Numbered from the stretch's first letter, positions 42,348 to 54,135 are shown. The stretch is 64,000 nucleotides of DNA from Mesostigma viride (GCA_009746045.1 RPFO01000264.1:1304214-1368213); one strand, 5' to 3'. Notes: generated from the letters alone by a model not told the origin. A program made the numbers and translations.

Positions 42348-45300
42348 CTAGTCATCAGAGTCTGAATCAGGAATGATGGGAGGCCGGCGCTTGTGGCGCG
42401 GGGTGGCCTTGGCTTGCTTCATTGCCGTGGACCGCTGGGCGACCTGCTTGCGAATGCACTCAGTAATGTCCGCCTTCCCTCGCGCAATGCTCGCAGGTGG
42501 AAGATTTGGCAACTGCACACCGGGGCATGCGCAAAGCGCAGCCTGCACCTCATCAAATCCCACTATATTTCATCGTCGCCATCGGAGTATAGCAGATGGG
42601 CCATGTCGTGCTCCTTACTAAAGGCCGTCACATGGCCATGATACCGCTTCTCCCCCGAGTTGGGGCCCGAAAATATCTTGCATACCAGGGTCCCCACCAA
42701 CCATTCCGGCTCTGGCACGTCCATGACACGCGATTTGAAAAGTCCCACCGCCGTCTTCTCCGCCATCGCCGGGGTTCCGTACCCATCCCACTGAATCCAG
42801 TCGAGCGAGAGCCCAACAACAGCATCCTTCGTGTGCTGCGTCAATGTGCCACTGTTTGTCAAGCCCACCCGGCGCACCTTGCCCCCCCCGCACGCCACGA
42901 AGACAAGACGATTGTGCTTGCCTTCACTGAAAATGTGTGGGTACCTGTCCTTGTGGCGGCGGGCAGGGGGAAATGGGCCGAGCTCGGGCTGAAGGGCGAA
43001 AACCGCGTTGTGTACGAGTGCGAGCCGTAGCACTCAAGTTCAACCACGGCGTCTGGCGATAAGTCGCCGGTGATGTTGCGGGCCACCGCGTACAGCAAAG
43101 GAGTGAAAGGCATTAGGGGGCTGCACAGAAGATCGCAGCCGTCCTTTAGCCCCGGATGTTGACACATCACCGGCTTCCCCACCTCGATGCCCTCCCATGC
43201 TGCAGCGGATGCTTGCTTTAGCGCGACCGCTGCATCCTCTGCGCGTCGCACAGCAGCGGGCCGCCCCGCGTGGACAACGGGGTCAACCAGCGGCACGAAG
43301 CAACGAGCACCCTCCAATGCTAGACGCGTTTCCGCATCCAGGTCAGTGGTGGCACTCGGGCCTGCTCCGCTCTGATTGGGTCGCCGCAGCGCCTGGATTT
43401 CCGCTCTAGTTGGCCACTTGGGGGGCTGCCATTCAGCAGGCACGGTGGCCACACCAGTTGGAACAAGAGGCCAGAAGGCCTCCCACTTGTCCATGCCCTC
43501 CTTCTTTAAATACTGCGCGTATCCTCCAGCCATCAAGCCCTTGATCTTTCTCTGGATTCCTGGCATCTTGCCCTCCAGGAAGTCCAAATCCAAGCCTGCT
43601 AGCGAGGGCACCGTCCCAAGTGCGCGCTCCACCTTCTCCCCGTCCACCACCAATACCCCATACAACTCCTTGTCGTCGTGTTCCCTAGTCCACAGCGGGT
43701 GCTCGCCGTCGGCGCCGTCCGGCCTCCACTCGAGCAAGTCATGGAATTTATACCACAAGTAGACTTCCCCGTCCGCAGCACGCCGCAACATCAGATGGTG
43801 AACCTTGCAGGACTTTGTGTTTTTTTCTGCCTCCCCCGTCAGCGGGTTTTCCACCCAATCCGTTGACATCGCCCAGTTCGCGAGCTCCGGCTCTTTCAAG
43901 AGCATGAGCCACGCAGCGATGTTGTAGGCGGCGCCCATGGTCCAGCAGACCGTGCCTGCGGGCGTGGTGCGACCCAGGTCCGACGTGTCCGAACGCCGAA
44001 ACGCGGCAACGACCGCTTCCCCATACTCCTCCACTGTGTGCCACACCGCACCCTTCAGTGCGTTGGCCCCCAGCTTGAAGTACCCCCAAACTTGTCCGAA
44101 TTTCTGATCGATGTCGAGATGGGTGTGCCCCCTTGGCAGGCGATGAATCTCGACACGCGCGAACAAGCCCGACGCCACCAGCCACCACGCCCACAGCAGC
44201 ACCGTGTCGTTGCGATTTTCAGATCCCCCGTCGAGTTGCAGGTGGAGGGTATCAGGCATCGGCAGCCCCTTCCCCTCCCAAGGCTTGGCCTTGATGAGCT
44301 CACAGAGCACCCACATGAGCAGCGTGACGGTGATGCCCCCCGACTGATCTGCCACAGCCACCCAGGGGAGCACCTGGAAGAAACAAGTTTTCCACCCGTG
44401 GGCTGCGACACAAAAGAGAGAGAAACGAAACAATGTGTTTATTCCGTTTTCCCAACCCTCGTGTTTCGCGCACATGTGCGGCACGTATGACTTGTTGCTG
44501 TCGATCTTATCGCACGCAAGGGATATGATCTGCCAATCCACACCCTCACGGCGGCGCTTCCAAAACTCGCGCCGCGCAACTCGCACGGCAGCCAGGTGGC
44601 GATTCCGCTCCAGGGTGATGCGCTCCAGCTGCTCCCGATTGGTTCCCGCTGCCGCACGGAGGGTACGGTACAGCACACAGTGCCCACAAATCCCCACATT
44701 GCGCCGGTTTTTCTGCATCTCTATTTTCAAGCCGTCGCTGTATTTGCCCTCGCAGACGTCGTTCCACAGAATGGTGAAGGCCGTGTACTTGTACATCATT
44801 TTCGACTCCGTTGGGTTGCCCCATACCGCGATGCAATCCATACAATACTGCTGCTCCCACAGGTTTTTCAAGTTCTCTTTCTCTAGCAGCAATACATTGT
44901 CGCGTGTGGGATCGCGGCAGCCATTCGTCTGCACGTATGCCGCAATCCAGTCCACAGCCCATTCTTTACGCTGTTGCACAACACTCGGCTCGCGTTTGCC
45001 AGCGCCTGCATTGCACAAGGCACACATCACATATGGACAAGTTTACCAACAGAGGCATCAAGAATATAAGTTATCCATGCAGGGTCATCCTCAACATGCA
45101 CACGCGAGAGCAACATCAGGTATTAAACATAGTAATGAAACAACAATAAATGTGCCTGGCAAGCCAAAAAAAAAATTTTCCCCTCGCGGGGGGCGCTGGA
45201 AAACGGCAAAGGCAAAGCGGAGCCCGCCGCCTTTGGGCGGGCGTAGCGGAGCCCCCCGCGAGGGGAAAATTTTTTTTTTGGCTTGCCAGGCACAGTAGCA

Positions 45301-46014
45301 TTTCTCATACAGATTTCTCAAAACAGGGCAGCAATAAGGTGAATTGCATCCAAAAGGAGGAAGGGCAGAACGATAGCATGTCTTCTTACCGTGAGAGATT
45401 CCTGGTATTTCACACCCCACGGCGTCGAGGGTGTCCGCCTCCCAGACTTCGTGATCAAGCTTGCAGGCCGCCTTGGCGACGGCCATGTATGTCCTCCACG
45501 TGGAGTGGGCGATGCCAAACATGCGTCGTATCGCATGGTGGCACCCCTCCACGTGGTGCCGTCGCCCATGCACCAGCACCTCCGCCACAACCGGCACCGA
45601 GCATTCGTATTTCCCATGGTGTCGGCCAAACTCTGGCAAGGTGACTGTCACATGCTCCAGGCCGGCAGCGACAAAGAGCCCCACCACCAGCTGCCGGCGT
45701 TCATTGCAGGACAGCCCCCAATATTTGCTACGTGCCGCCTCCCATATTACAAAGGATGACAGGGGGCTCTGGGGATCTTGTATGCATCTATGTTTACAAC
45801 ACCGCCCGCGCAGCTCTGCCGCGATCACATGGGCATTACAGGCGTATTTCAGTACTGTTGTTGCTGATGATTTGAATCCTGCTGTGCGGCACCCACCACC
45901 TACATCATCATCGTCATCACTGCCGATATCCAGATGGTCGACCTGATCGTCATGATCAACGTCTACTACGACGTTGTAGGCCTCGTACAAGGGGAATCGA
46001 CGCTGCCTGGGCAT
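42348..46014 (-). CDS. DUF7869-like putative transposase with Tudor-like C-terminus
   Basis: Spliced gene read right to left. Exon 1 (46014-45390) has a Lys/Arg start, an Asp run and a Cys-rich region (CCKHRCIQDP). The donor GTAAGAAG at 45389 and acceptor TGCAG before 45005 give a 384-bp phase-1 intron. Exon 2 (45005 to about 43030) has CGHCVLYRTL, LACDKIDSNKSYVPH, LHLQLDGGSENRN and LPRGHTHLDIDQKFG, the pattern of DUF7869 proteins (an RNase H-like fold with Asp residues, suspected transposase). The 3' blocks are in other frames (42563-43033 and 42348-42563): the first has EWLVGTLVCKIF and LLYSDGDDEI, like a Tudor-type module; the last is basic and ends DSDSDD. Junctions near 43000 and 42563 are unresolved (introns or frameshifts). 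Confidence 0.72.
45151..45294. mobile_element. 144-bp hairpin MITE in the transposase-gene intron
   Basis: A perfect 43-bp inverted repeat starting TGTGCCTGGCAAGCC, then ten A, TTTT and a CCCCTCGCGGGG-type core, around a ~58-bp GC-rich loop. It lies wholly within the intron at 45006-45389. No clear target duplication. Confidence 0.82.
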
Positions 46015-46032
46015 CAATTCCCCTTGTACGAG
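45982..46032. promoter_or_regulatory. Inverted repeat around the transposase start codon
   Basis: Perfect 16-bp arms CTCGTACAAGGGGAAT (45982-45997) and complement (46017-46032) with a 19-bp loop. The putative ATG (46012-46014 on the minus strand) lies in the loop, so the mRNA could fold a hairpin around its start. Confidence 0.5.
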
Positions 46033-46327
46033 ACAGGCCCCTGGTGGTCGGGACGTAAGAGCAGCAACACCAAAACGGCAACGAACATTCTCCAGCAAGC
46101 TGCCTCATCCCCGGCTAAAACAGGGGGCCTGGGGCAAGGGTCTTTTTCAATTTCCAACGACAGAAAATTCCAGCGCCCCCCACCATTTTCGTCACGGCGC
46201 CTCCAATAGTCTTCACGACCGCCCATGGCAGCTCTCGCAATTATGTTGGCACGCCTCTCCCAATTATGCCTCTCCTGCCTCGTTTGTGGCTCGATCTTCC
46301 GCCGCCTCAGCGCGGCGCATGAGAGTT

Positions 46328-46990
46328 CCATTCAGAATTCATTCACCGACCCCCAACACTGACCGTAAAGCCTGAACATGCAAAAAGGTCTTGCATTCTC
46401 AATGAAAATGGGCTGTAACGGCATTCCATTGAGAATTCCATTGAGAACTCATTCACCGACCCCCAACACTGACCGTACAGCCTGAACTGGGCTGAACATG
46501 CAAAAAGGTCTTGCATTCTCAATGAAAATGGGCTGTAACGGCATTCCATTGAGAATTCCATTGAGAACTCATTCACCGACCCCCAACACTGACCGTACAG
46601 CCTGAACTGGGCTGAACATGCAAAAAGGTCTTGCATTCTCAATGAAAATGGGCTGTAACGGCATTCCATTGAGAATTCCATTGAGAACTCATTCACCGAC
46701 CCCCAACACTGACCGTACAGCCTGAACTGGGCTGAACATGCGAAAAGGACTTGCATTCTCAATGAAAATGGGCTGTTGCGGCATTCCATTGAGAATTCCA
46801 TTGAGAACTCATTCACCGACCCCCAACACTGACCGTACAGCCTGAACTGGGCTGAACATGCGAAAAGGACTTGCATTCTCAATGAAAATGGGCTGTTGCG
46901 GCATTCCATTGAGAATTCCATTGAGAACCCATTCACCGACCCCCAACACTGACCGTACAACCTGAACTGGGCTGAACATGCGAGAAACGA
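46328..46990. repeat. 120-bp tandem repeat between the divergent genes
   Basis: About 5.5 units with an exact 120-bp period (unit boundaries at 46441, 46561, 46681, 46801 and 46921). Each carries CATTGAGAATTCCATTGA and CCGACCCCCAACACTGACCG. The first unit lacks about 10 bp. Because 120 is a multiple of 3, a minus-strand frame (46343-47155) stays open, but I regard it as a by-product. Confidence 0.9.
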
Positions 46991-47222
46991 AGGACCATCC
47001 AAAAAGTGAAACAGTCCGCGGCGTTGTCCGAGCCTCGCATGCAAATGGCATTTGAATGAACAAAGCGCAGTGACCGTCGTCTTTGCGCGCGCGCGGGTGG
47101 AGGTGCGTGCACTAGTCTGCCAAGAAAACACTGCAGGGCATGCGCGCACGAACACAACGAGAACGTGCCAGCCTATGACGTCGTCGACGATGAAGTTCGT
47201 CGTCCGCTAAATTGTAGGGGAT

Positions 47223-48846
47223 ATGGCGGAGTATCTGAGTGAAACAGAGAGGCTGCGGGCAGAACGACTGTGTTATGGACGAACTGCGGGTGTTTGCCTC
47301 TTAGGCCATGCCGATGGGGCAGACAACAACTGTCGGGGCCGAAATGGTGAAAGCTGCAACCTATTTGCTCATGCGATCTGCGTCAAGGCAATTGACGGGA
47401 ATAAAAATGGGGAGGAGTGGTGGTGCCCAGGATGCCGTGACCCCGGTGGCGTGAAAGTTGCCAATCTCCAAGCTTCGGGTTCGAACGGTCATCATGAGGT
47501 CGGCACTCCCCCCCGGCCCTGGGGTCCGCTGCTAACAAGTTTCTTCCAAACACCGACAAAGACCGGCGCATGTTGATGGATGATTCCGGATGCAAGGCCG
47601 TTGACGACTTCGAGAAAGCACATCACCAGGCACCCGGCAGGAAGCTAGTGTTTCCTCGTACTACCGACGGCCATGCCACCCAGGAATCAGATGCACGCAG
47701 CAAGGAGGACGTGCCGTCAATTCCGGCTGATGCCAGCAAGGGCGTTCAATCGAGTGATGAAAAGTCGACCGCGGGGGTGGTGGACGATGACCTACCCGAC
47801 TCCTCACACCCCCGCGACTCCGCGACTCCCCCCTGTGCAGGCGGTGCAGAACATGGAGACCACGCTAACCTTGACGAGGCCCAGCCGGCAGCAGCTGCCA
47901 TGCCTGGCAGCGCTAGCAGTGCGACACGGCGCGCCAGCTTTGATGCAGCGAACCTCAAGTCCGGCGACCAACTTGCGTCGGAAGCTCCAGCGTTTATGAC
48001 GTGGCTTCCCTCCCCTGATGGCCCCTCCCCTGGCCATCTCCGTGTTGGACAATTGGTTCGCGTCGCCATCCCTCATAAGGAGTTTGGCAAACCCCTCTTC
48101 CCCAAGGTAATTCTTGGGTTTCATTTGTACCCTGGAGGAGCGGGGATCTTCCTGGCCAACACACCGTACGGAAGAAAGGACATCATGGAAAAGGCTGTCA
48201 AGAGCGGGGGGACCAAGCTGACGCCTGATCCCCCAGCATATTACGTGAACTGGGCTCAGCAATCCCAGGCCCTTCGGCCCGTCTTCATGGAGGATGGTGC
48301 TGTCGCCACGGTTGGCGACCTGACCGTCCTGCGCGACCGGCTAGATGCTGTGTGCGAATACCTGCCAAACGCAGGTCTGGCGGCGCTTCGAGCCACATCT
48401 GGTGGCTTGATCTACACAAACAAAGGCGAGGCCGTCAAGTTTGACTTGGTAAAGGACTTCCCAAAGCGCAAGGCACCACCACCAGCTGCCACGGCACCAC
48501 CACCAGCTGCCACTTCCAGCCAACCTCGCGCTAACAAAAGCGTGCCAGAGGCGCAGCTGGTTCACCCCACACGCTCCAAGCGTGTGAAGGCGGACAGCCA
48601 GCAGCCAACTGCAGAGCCCAAGTGCGGTGTTCAAGTGCCAGTCAAGCCGAGCACCGAAGCCAGGGCGAGTGGTGTTCGCAACAAGAGGCCTCCCTCGAGC
48701 TCGGTATATGTACGCTGCGATGACTCGGGTGAAGAACGCGACTCGGACCAAGAAGTAGCGAAGCTACGCCGCACTGTCGCGGACCAGCACAAGCAGTACA
48801 ACGCGGAGGTTGCGCAGCTGCAACGCAAGATGCAGGAGATGGAACA

Positions 48847-48879
<33 letters not shown>

Positions 48880-49149
48880 CCAACAGCAGCAGCAGCAGCT
48901 CCTACAGCAGCAGCAGCAGCAGCAGCAAATGCAGCAGCAGCAGCAGCCTTTGCAACAGCAGCAGCAGGAGCCGCCGCCGCAGCAGCTGCTGCAGCCACAG
49001 CAGCTGCTGCAGCTCTCACAGCTCCTACAGCAGCAGCAGCAGCAGCAGCAAATGCAGCAGCAGCAGCAGCCTTTGCAACAGCAGCAGCAGGAGCCGCCGC
49101 CGCAGCAGCTGCTGCAGCCACAGCAGCTGCTGCAGCTCTCACAGCTCCT

Positions 49150-49191
<42 letters not shown>

Positions 49192-49913
49192 GCAGCCGGC
49201 GCCGCCGCCACAGCAGCAGCAGCTGCTGCAGCAGCTCCTACAGCAGCTGCAGCAGCAGCCGCCGCCGCCGCACCAGCAACTACAGCAGCTGCTGCAGCCG
49301 CCGATGCAGCAACAGCTGCTACAGCAGCAGCATCCGCAGCAGCTGGTGCTGCAGCAACTGCAGCAGCTGCTGCAACAACAGCAACACTATCGCCTCCCAC
49401 TCCCTGCCGCTACAACGACTACACGAGTAATTGACGGGGACGCCGAAGTAGCGCCCCTCGCGCAAGTGCAGCAAATGCTGGCTCAGATGCAACTTCCCCA
49501 GGTATGTCCTTTCCTATTGTGATTTCTTTGAATCAACATAATCTGCCTTTGTGAATAGTTTGTTGGAGTATATAGGATATATTTGTTTGGTTTGTTGATT
49601 ATTCCTTCATATACCGTGCCCTAAGGCATGCTGGCTTGATGTGCTGGGTGGTGGTGTGCAGGTTGGTGGACGCCGGCTCCCATCCATTGACCCCTTCTCT
49701 GGCACGGTCTCTGTGGCGGTGGCTGCGCTCAACTCAATTGCGACACTGGCCATGTCTGGGAACACGACGCCCGTGCCACGATGGCGCCCGGTGACCACGT
49801 GGGTGCCATCATCCGTGTCAGCTCCGCCCAACTATGGTGTCGGCCGCCCATTGCAGCAGTGGCCAAACTTCTCCAATGACTGGACTATGAGCAATGACTG
49901 GTTTACCAGCTAA
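47223..49913 (+). CDS. PHD-finger and polyglutamine protein of the DNA transposon
   Basis: Starts at ATG 47223. The first exon has a PHD-like zinc finger: VCLLGHADGADNNC, NGESCNLFAHAICVKA, WWCPGC. A frame change between about 47490 and 47570 implies a short intron. The second exon runs to about 49500: an acidic Ser/Asp region, a globular stretch (LRVGQLVRVAIPHKEFGKPL, YYVNWAQQSQALRP), then about 180 residues of Gln/Pro/Leu including a duplicated ~123-bp block. A donor GTATGT follows at about 49501, and an acceptor before 49662 gives a last exon ending WTMSNDWFTS at 49913. It is divergent from the putative transposase and inside the same ends, so probably a second element protein. Confidence 0.68.
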
Positions 49914-50109
49914 GCTTATACTAGTTTCTGATGTATTATTAAGTGAGCCAGTGCTTCTAGTAGAAGGTGATGTCTTAGTACTTATTGTATATTCATGCTG
50001 GACTGAAAGAGTACGTGGCGTGCCACTGGCAGCCGAGACATGTGCCTTGTCGATGGCCTGGGTTGCTCTTGTGCCATCCCATTTCATCTCAGATTGAATC
50101 ATGAAGTTT
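49914..50109. other. 3' flank of the PHD/polyQ gene
   Basis: Between the stop codon and the right array; no gene or repeat recognised. Confidence 0.5.
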
Positions 50110-51320
50110 CATGATTCAGTTGATGCTTGCAAGTTTCCAGCCTGACATGATCGATCGAGTTCATTTGGTCGCACAAAAATGTTTTATTCAAGAGAACAGT
50201 GGCAATGGCATCAAACTGCATTGTTTTCCTTTCATTTGTCACCTTTTGAGCTGTAAACAGTCTATTTTCATGGTCTACATGCTGCCTGCAAGAATCCAGC
50301 CTGATATGAGTTCATTTGTTCACTATTCATATTTGTTTCATGTAAGAAAAGGGGGAAAATGACGAAAAACTGCACATGTATGCTGTCACATGTCACCATT
50401 TGAGCTCAGAATGAGCCCAAATTTTGTGGGTGGTCTATTTTCATGGTCTACATGCTGCCTGCAAGAATCCAGCCTGATATGAGTTCATTTGTTCACTATT
50501 CATATTTGTTTCATGTAAGAAAAGGGGGAAAATGACGAAAAACTGCACATGTATGCTGTCACATGTCACCATTTGAGCTCAGAATGAGCCCAAATTTTGT
50601 GGGTGGTCTATTTTCATGGTCTACATGCTGCCTGCAAGAATCCAGCCTGATATGAGTTCATTTGTTCACTATTCATATTTGTTTCATGTAAGAAAAGGGG
50701 GAAAATGACTAAAAACTGCACATGTATGCTGTCACATGTCACCATTTGAGCTCAGAATGAGCCCAAATTTTGTGGGTGGTCTATTTTCATGGTCTACATG
50801 CTGCCTGCAAGAATCCAGCCTGATATGAGTTCATTTGTTCACTATTCATATTTGTTTCATGTAAGAAAAGGGGGAAAATGACGAAAAACTGCACATGTAT
50901 GCTGTCACATGTCACCATTTGAGCTCAAAATGAGCCCAATTTTTGTGGGTGGTCTATTTTCATGGTCTAGATGCTGCCTGCAAGAACCCAGCCTGATATG
51001 AGTTCATTTGTCCACTGTTCATATTTGTTTCATGTAAGAAAAGGGGGAAAATGACGAAAAACTGCACATGTATGCTGTCACATGTCACCATTTGAGCTCA
51101 GAATGAGCCCAAATTTTGTGGGTGGTCTATTTTCATGGTATAAATGCTGCCTGCAAGAATCCAGCCTGATATGAGTTCATTTGTTCACTATTCATATTTG
51201 TTTCATGTAAGAAAAGGGGGAAAATGACGAAAAACTGCACATGTATGCTGTCACATGTCACCATTTGAGCTCAGAATGAGCCCAATTTTTGTGGGTGGTC
51301 TATTTTCATGGTCTGAAGGC
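50110..51320. repeat. 173-bp subterminal tandem array, right (inverted)
   Basis: About seven units (the innermost degenerate) complementary to the left array, for example the CTACATGCTGCCTGCAAGAATC core at about 50276, 50449, 50622 and 50795. Ends about 100 bp from the transposon terminus. Confidence 0.92.
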
Positions 51321-51422
51321 TGGATGACCCCTGCTTTATTGACAAATATAAGGATTTAATCACATGTGGAAAAATTGAGTAAAATTTATGAAATTGAGCA
51401 AACACTTATGAATCCCCTCTTG

Positions 51423-53080
51423 CTCGCCTGCGGTACGATGCGGCGGTCGGTGCCGACCACCTTTCTGCTGAGCTGCTGAAGACCCCTGATCCGGCGGTTA
51501 GGGATCTTCCGGCTGGCGTTCTGCAACCGTGTTCTGCTTTCTGACGAGCCTCCGCCTGCTGAGTGGCAGACGGCCGTCCGCGTCATGCTGTACAAGAAGG
51601 GCTCTGCTGCTGACCCCGGTAACTACAGGGGTGTCTGCCTCCAGAGCGCCGCACTGAAGGTCTTCATGCGCATGATGCTGCACAGGCTCCGCGCCGCGCT
51701 GGACCCCCACCTGGGTGAGTCTCAGATGGGTTTCCGTCGTGGTCGTAATACTGTCATGGCTGTGTTTGTCGCGCGCCGGTTGATGGAGGAGGTGCGTCGC
51801 CTTCCCCCTGACAGTTTGCCGCTGGTCTTCATTTTTGTTGACTATATCAAGGCCTTTGACACGGTCCTCTGGGAGGCTCTTTGGGCCATCCTAGCTCTGG
51901 ATCGAGTGCCACCTGCGTTTATTGCTGCCATTCGCCGACTGTATGAGGGCTCACAGGCAGTAGTGCGGACTGCGGAAGGCACCACCCCACCATGCATTCC
52001 CCCTTCACCACGGGGTGTGGCAAGGTTGTGTCCTGTCCCCATACCTGTTCATTATTGTCGTGGATCACGGCATGCGCCGAGCATGTGCGCGCTTTACTGC
52101 TCTTAAGGGGTTCGAGCCAGGCTTGGACAGAAAGAGCATGGCGGGGTTCGACCTGGTTACCGCCTGGCCGACCTGATTTATGCGGATGACACCACCCTCA
52201 TCGCGTGCCCCGAGCACATTCAGACCTGGCTGGACTGTCTGGGCCTGGAGGCGAGGGCGGTGGGGTTGGAGATTAGTGTCAAAACTGAGGCGATGGTGAT
52301 TGGGGCCTCCAGTACACCGCCGCTGCCGCGCCTGCTCGATGGGACGACGGTCCCGTTCCGCGATCGCTTCAAGCTGCATGTTAGGGAGCTGGCTCCCTGA
52401 CACCGCCGACGATGAGGACACTCGCATCGGCCTGGCCTGGGCTAAGCTTCGTTCGCTCAACACCTACTGGCGCTCCAAGGGCCTGGGCGACCACCGCAAG
52501 CGCATGCTCTTCAAGGTCCTCGTCCTTACGGTTGCTCACGTATGGCGCCGAGGCGTGGACAATCACACCCACACTGGCATCTAGGCTAGACGGCACAGTT
52601 TACAGGATGCTCCAACAGGTCCTCAACGTAGGGTTTTCCAAGCGCCCGTCATCAGAGTCTTTGTATCAGGGCATGCCCCGTATTTCGGACGAGATTAGAC
52701 AGCGTAGGATAGCATTTGTAGGACACCTTGCTCGCACCAGCCAGGTCGACACCGCCCTTGGTCTGGCCGGCCCCCAGCGGCTTGGCCAGCCAGGACGGCA
52801 CATTCTGACCTGGCCTGGCCCCAAGGACATTCCCAAAAAGGTAGGGAAACATGTCACGAACTACGTACAGATGTTGCTGGATGACCTACTGGTCCCAGCC
52901 CAGTTTGAATACCGCATCCACTCTCTCTCCCTTCTTTGGACTGCCATGCAGAACAAGACGCGGTGGAAGAGGATTGTCAAGGCTCACACGCCCGACCCTG
53001 TGGGCAAACCACCTCCCCGGCTCCCCCCAAGCGGAGGAGGCGTTTTGATGAGTAGGGTAGTTAGGACTTTTCTAGACTAG
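51423..53080 (+). pseudogene. LINE ORF2 reverse transcriptase and C-terminal region
   Basis: Read in shifting frames: ARLRYDAAVGADHLSAELLK, then DPGNYRGVCLQSAALKVFMR, QMGFRRGRNTVMAVF, FIFVDYIKAFDTVLWEAL (first catalytic Asp), QGCVLSPYLF, LIYADDTTLIACPEH (Y-A-D-D box near 52179-52190). A C-terminal region follows, LLTYGAEAWTITPTLASRLD and RRIAFVGHLARTS, typical of non-LTR elements. Frameshifts near 51510, 51990, 52170 and 52400 make it non-functional. Clade not assigned. No poly(A) tail is obvious; AT-rich sequence follows near 53165-53205. Confidence 0.87.
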
Positions 53081-54135
53081 CTAGATTAGAGTTAGGTTAG
53101 TTCGATTACGCGGCTCCTTCCATCCCACCCAACCATCAAGGAATATGTGCTACATGATCTCCCAACGGAGGCATGTTATAATTTAATTTAATTTTACATG
53201 TAAATAAGTTCTATATGGTATCATGATGGTTTCTATAGCCTAAATCCTTAAGAATAGATGGTATCTTGGCCAGTTTTTTGTTAGCCTTTTAGCTTTGTTA
53301 GTATTGCTGTTGTGCAGTCACCCCATCTGTCTTCATGTAACACCTGTGGAGGTCCCAGTGCCCTGCTTGCATTCAAAAGAAGGTCCATGAATTGTCTCTG
53401 CGTCATTTCATCTCAGGCAAGCATATGGAGGTCATCTATTATGTTGTGGATGCATGGGCTACGTAGCCCCTTGCACACGTGCATTTGGGCCTTGGCACAG
53501 TGGTATACTTGCTAGTAGAGCTTGGTAGCCACCACATGGTGACATTTTCTTTAGAACAACATGAAGCATAGTTTAAGCTGTGTGTAAGTGATCATTTTAA
53601 GCATTACCCGGCAATGCAAAAGCACCATTGTGCACGCCTCATACCATGGTAATGCCACTTAGTGCCGCATGTCGCCCCGTAGCCAGTTAACAGCTGAAAT
53701 GATGAAGCCCAGCATAGAAGGAGCTCCAGTTAGCATTTCCAGTGATCTAGGGTTACTTTTACTTGTTTAGTCTAGCATTGACATCATTGTGAGAAAAACT
53801 GTGCATGTGGTAGGCTTGTGTGGTGGGTAGTCTTTGGCCTTACCATGCCATGATACGCGCGAATGTGACTGTGCATTGGCATGGCTACCTATGTTTAATC
53901 GCTGTTATGGATGTTCTGCATGCTGGAATGGATGAAATAATGCATGTTTGATCATTTATGATGTTTTATGATGCTACGGATTGAGGCGCCTGCTTTGTAA
54001 TGCTAGCAAATGTCACCAGCCAAACTGGCACCTATTTGTAGGCGCGAGTTATTTTTAGATAGTGCATCTGGGTCCCTGGGACAACCTGTGATGTCAGTGT
54101 TCAGAAGCCATGCCTGGCTACCCAAGCAACTGCCT
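53081..54135. other. No gene recognised
   Basis: LINE 3' flank and AT-rich sequence without motifs I can name. Confidence 0.5.

Larger units (their letters stand above)
32630..51419. mobile_element. Large DNA transposon, 18.8 kb (about 10.5 kb without the nested chromovirus)
   Basis: Ends GAGGGGATTCATAAGTG and its complement, with about 30 bp of terminal inverted repeat, flanked by the 3-bp duplication TTG (32627-32629 and 51420-51422). Removing it with one TTG restores the LINE frame exactly. Both ends carry ~173-bp tandem arrays in inverted orientation. Between them are two divergent genes: a DUF7869-like putative transposase (minus) and a PHD/polyQ protein (plus). A 3-bp duplication is compatible with several superfamilies (for example CACTA or Harbinger), but the termini fit neither standard consensus. 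Superfamily unassigned. Confidence 0.88.

Noticed and set aside
45091-45140. A small extra exon of the putative transposase gene (45047-45089 minus)
   Set aside because: It has plausible splice sites, but joining it to exon 1 creates an immediate stop; direct splicing from 45390 to 45005 keeps the frame.
46343-47155. 270-residue minus-strand frame with 40-residue repeats
   Set aside because: The 120-bp repeat is a multiple of three, so the frame stays open by arithmetic. It lies in the intergenic region between two divergent genes and shows no known domain.
48642-49400. Ala-rich minus-strand frame
   Set aside because: Antisense shadow of the polyglutamine tract of the PHD gene.
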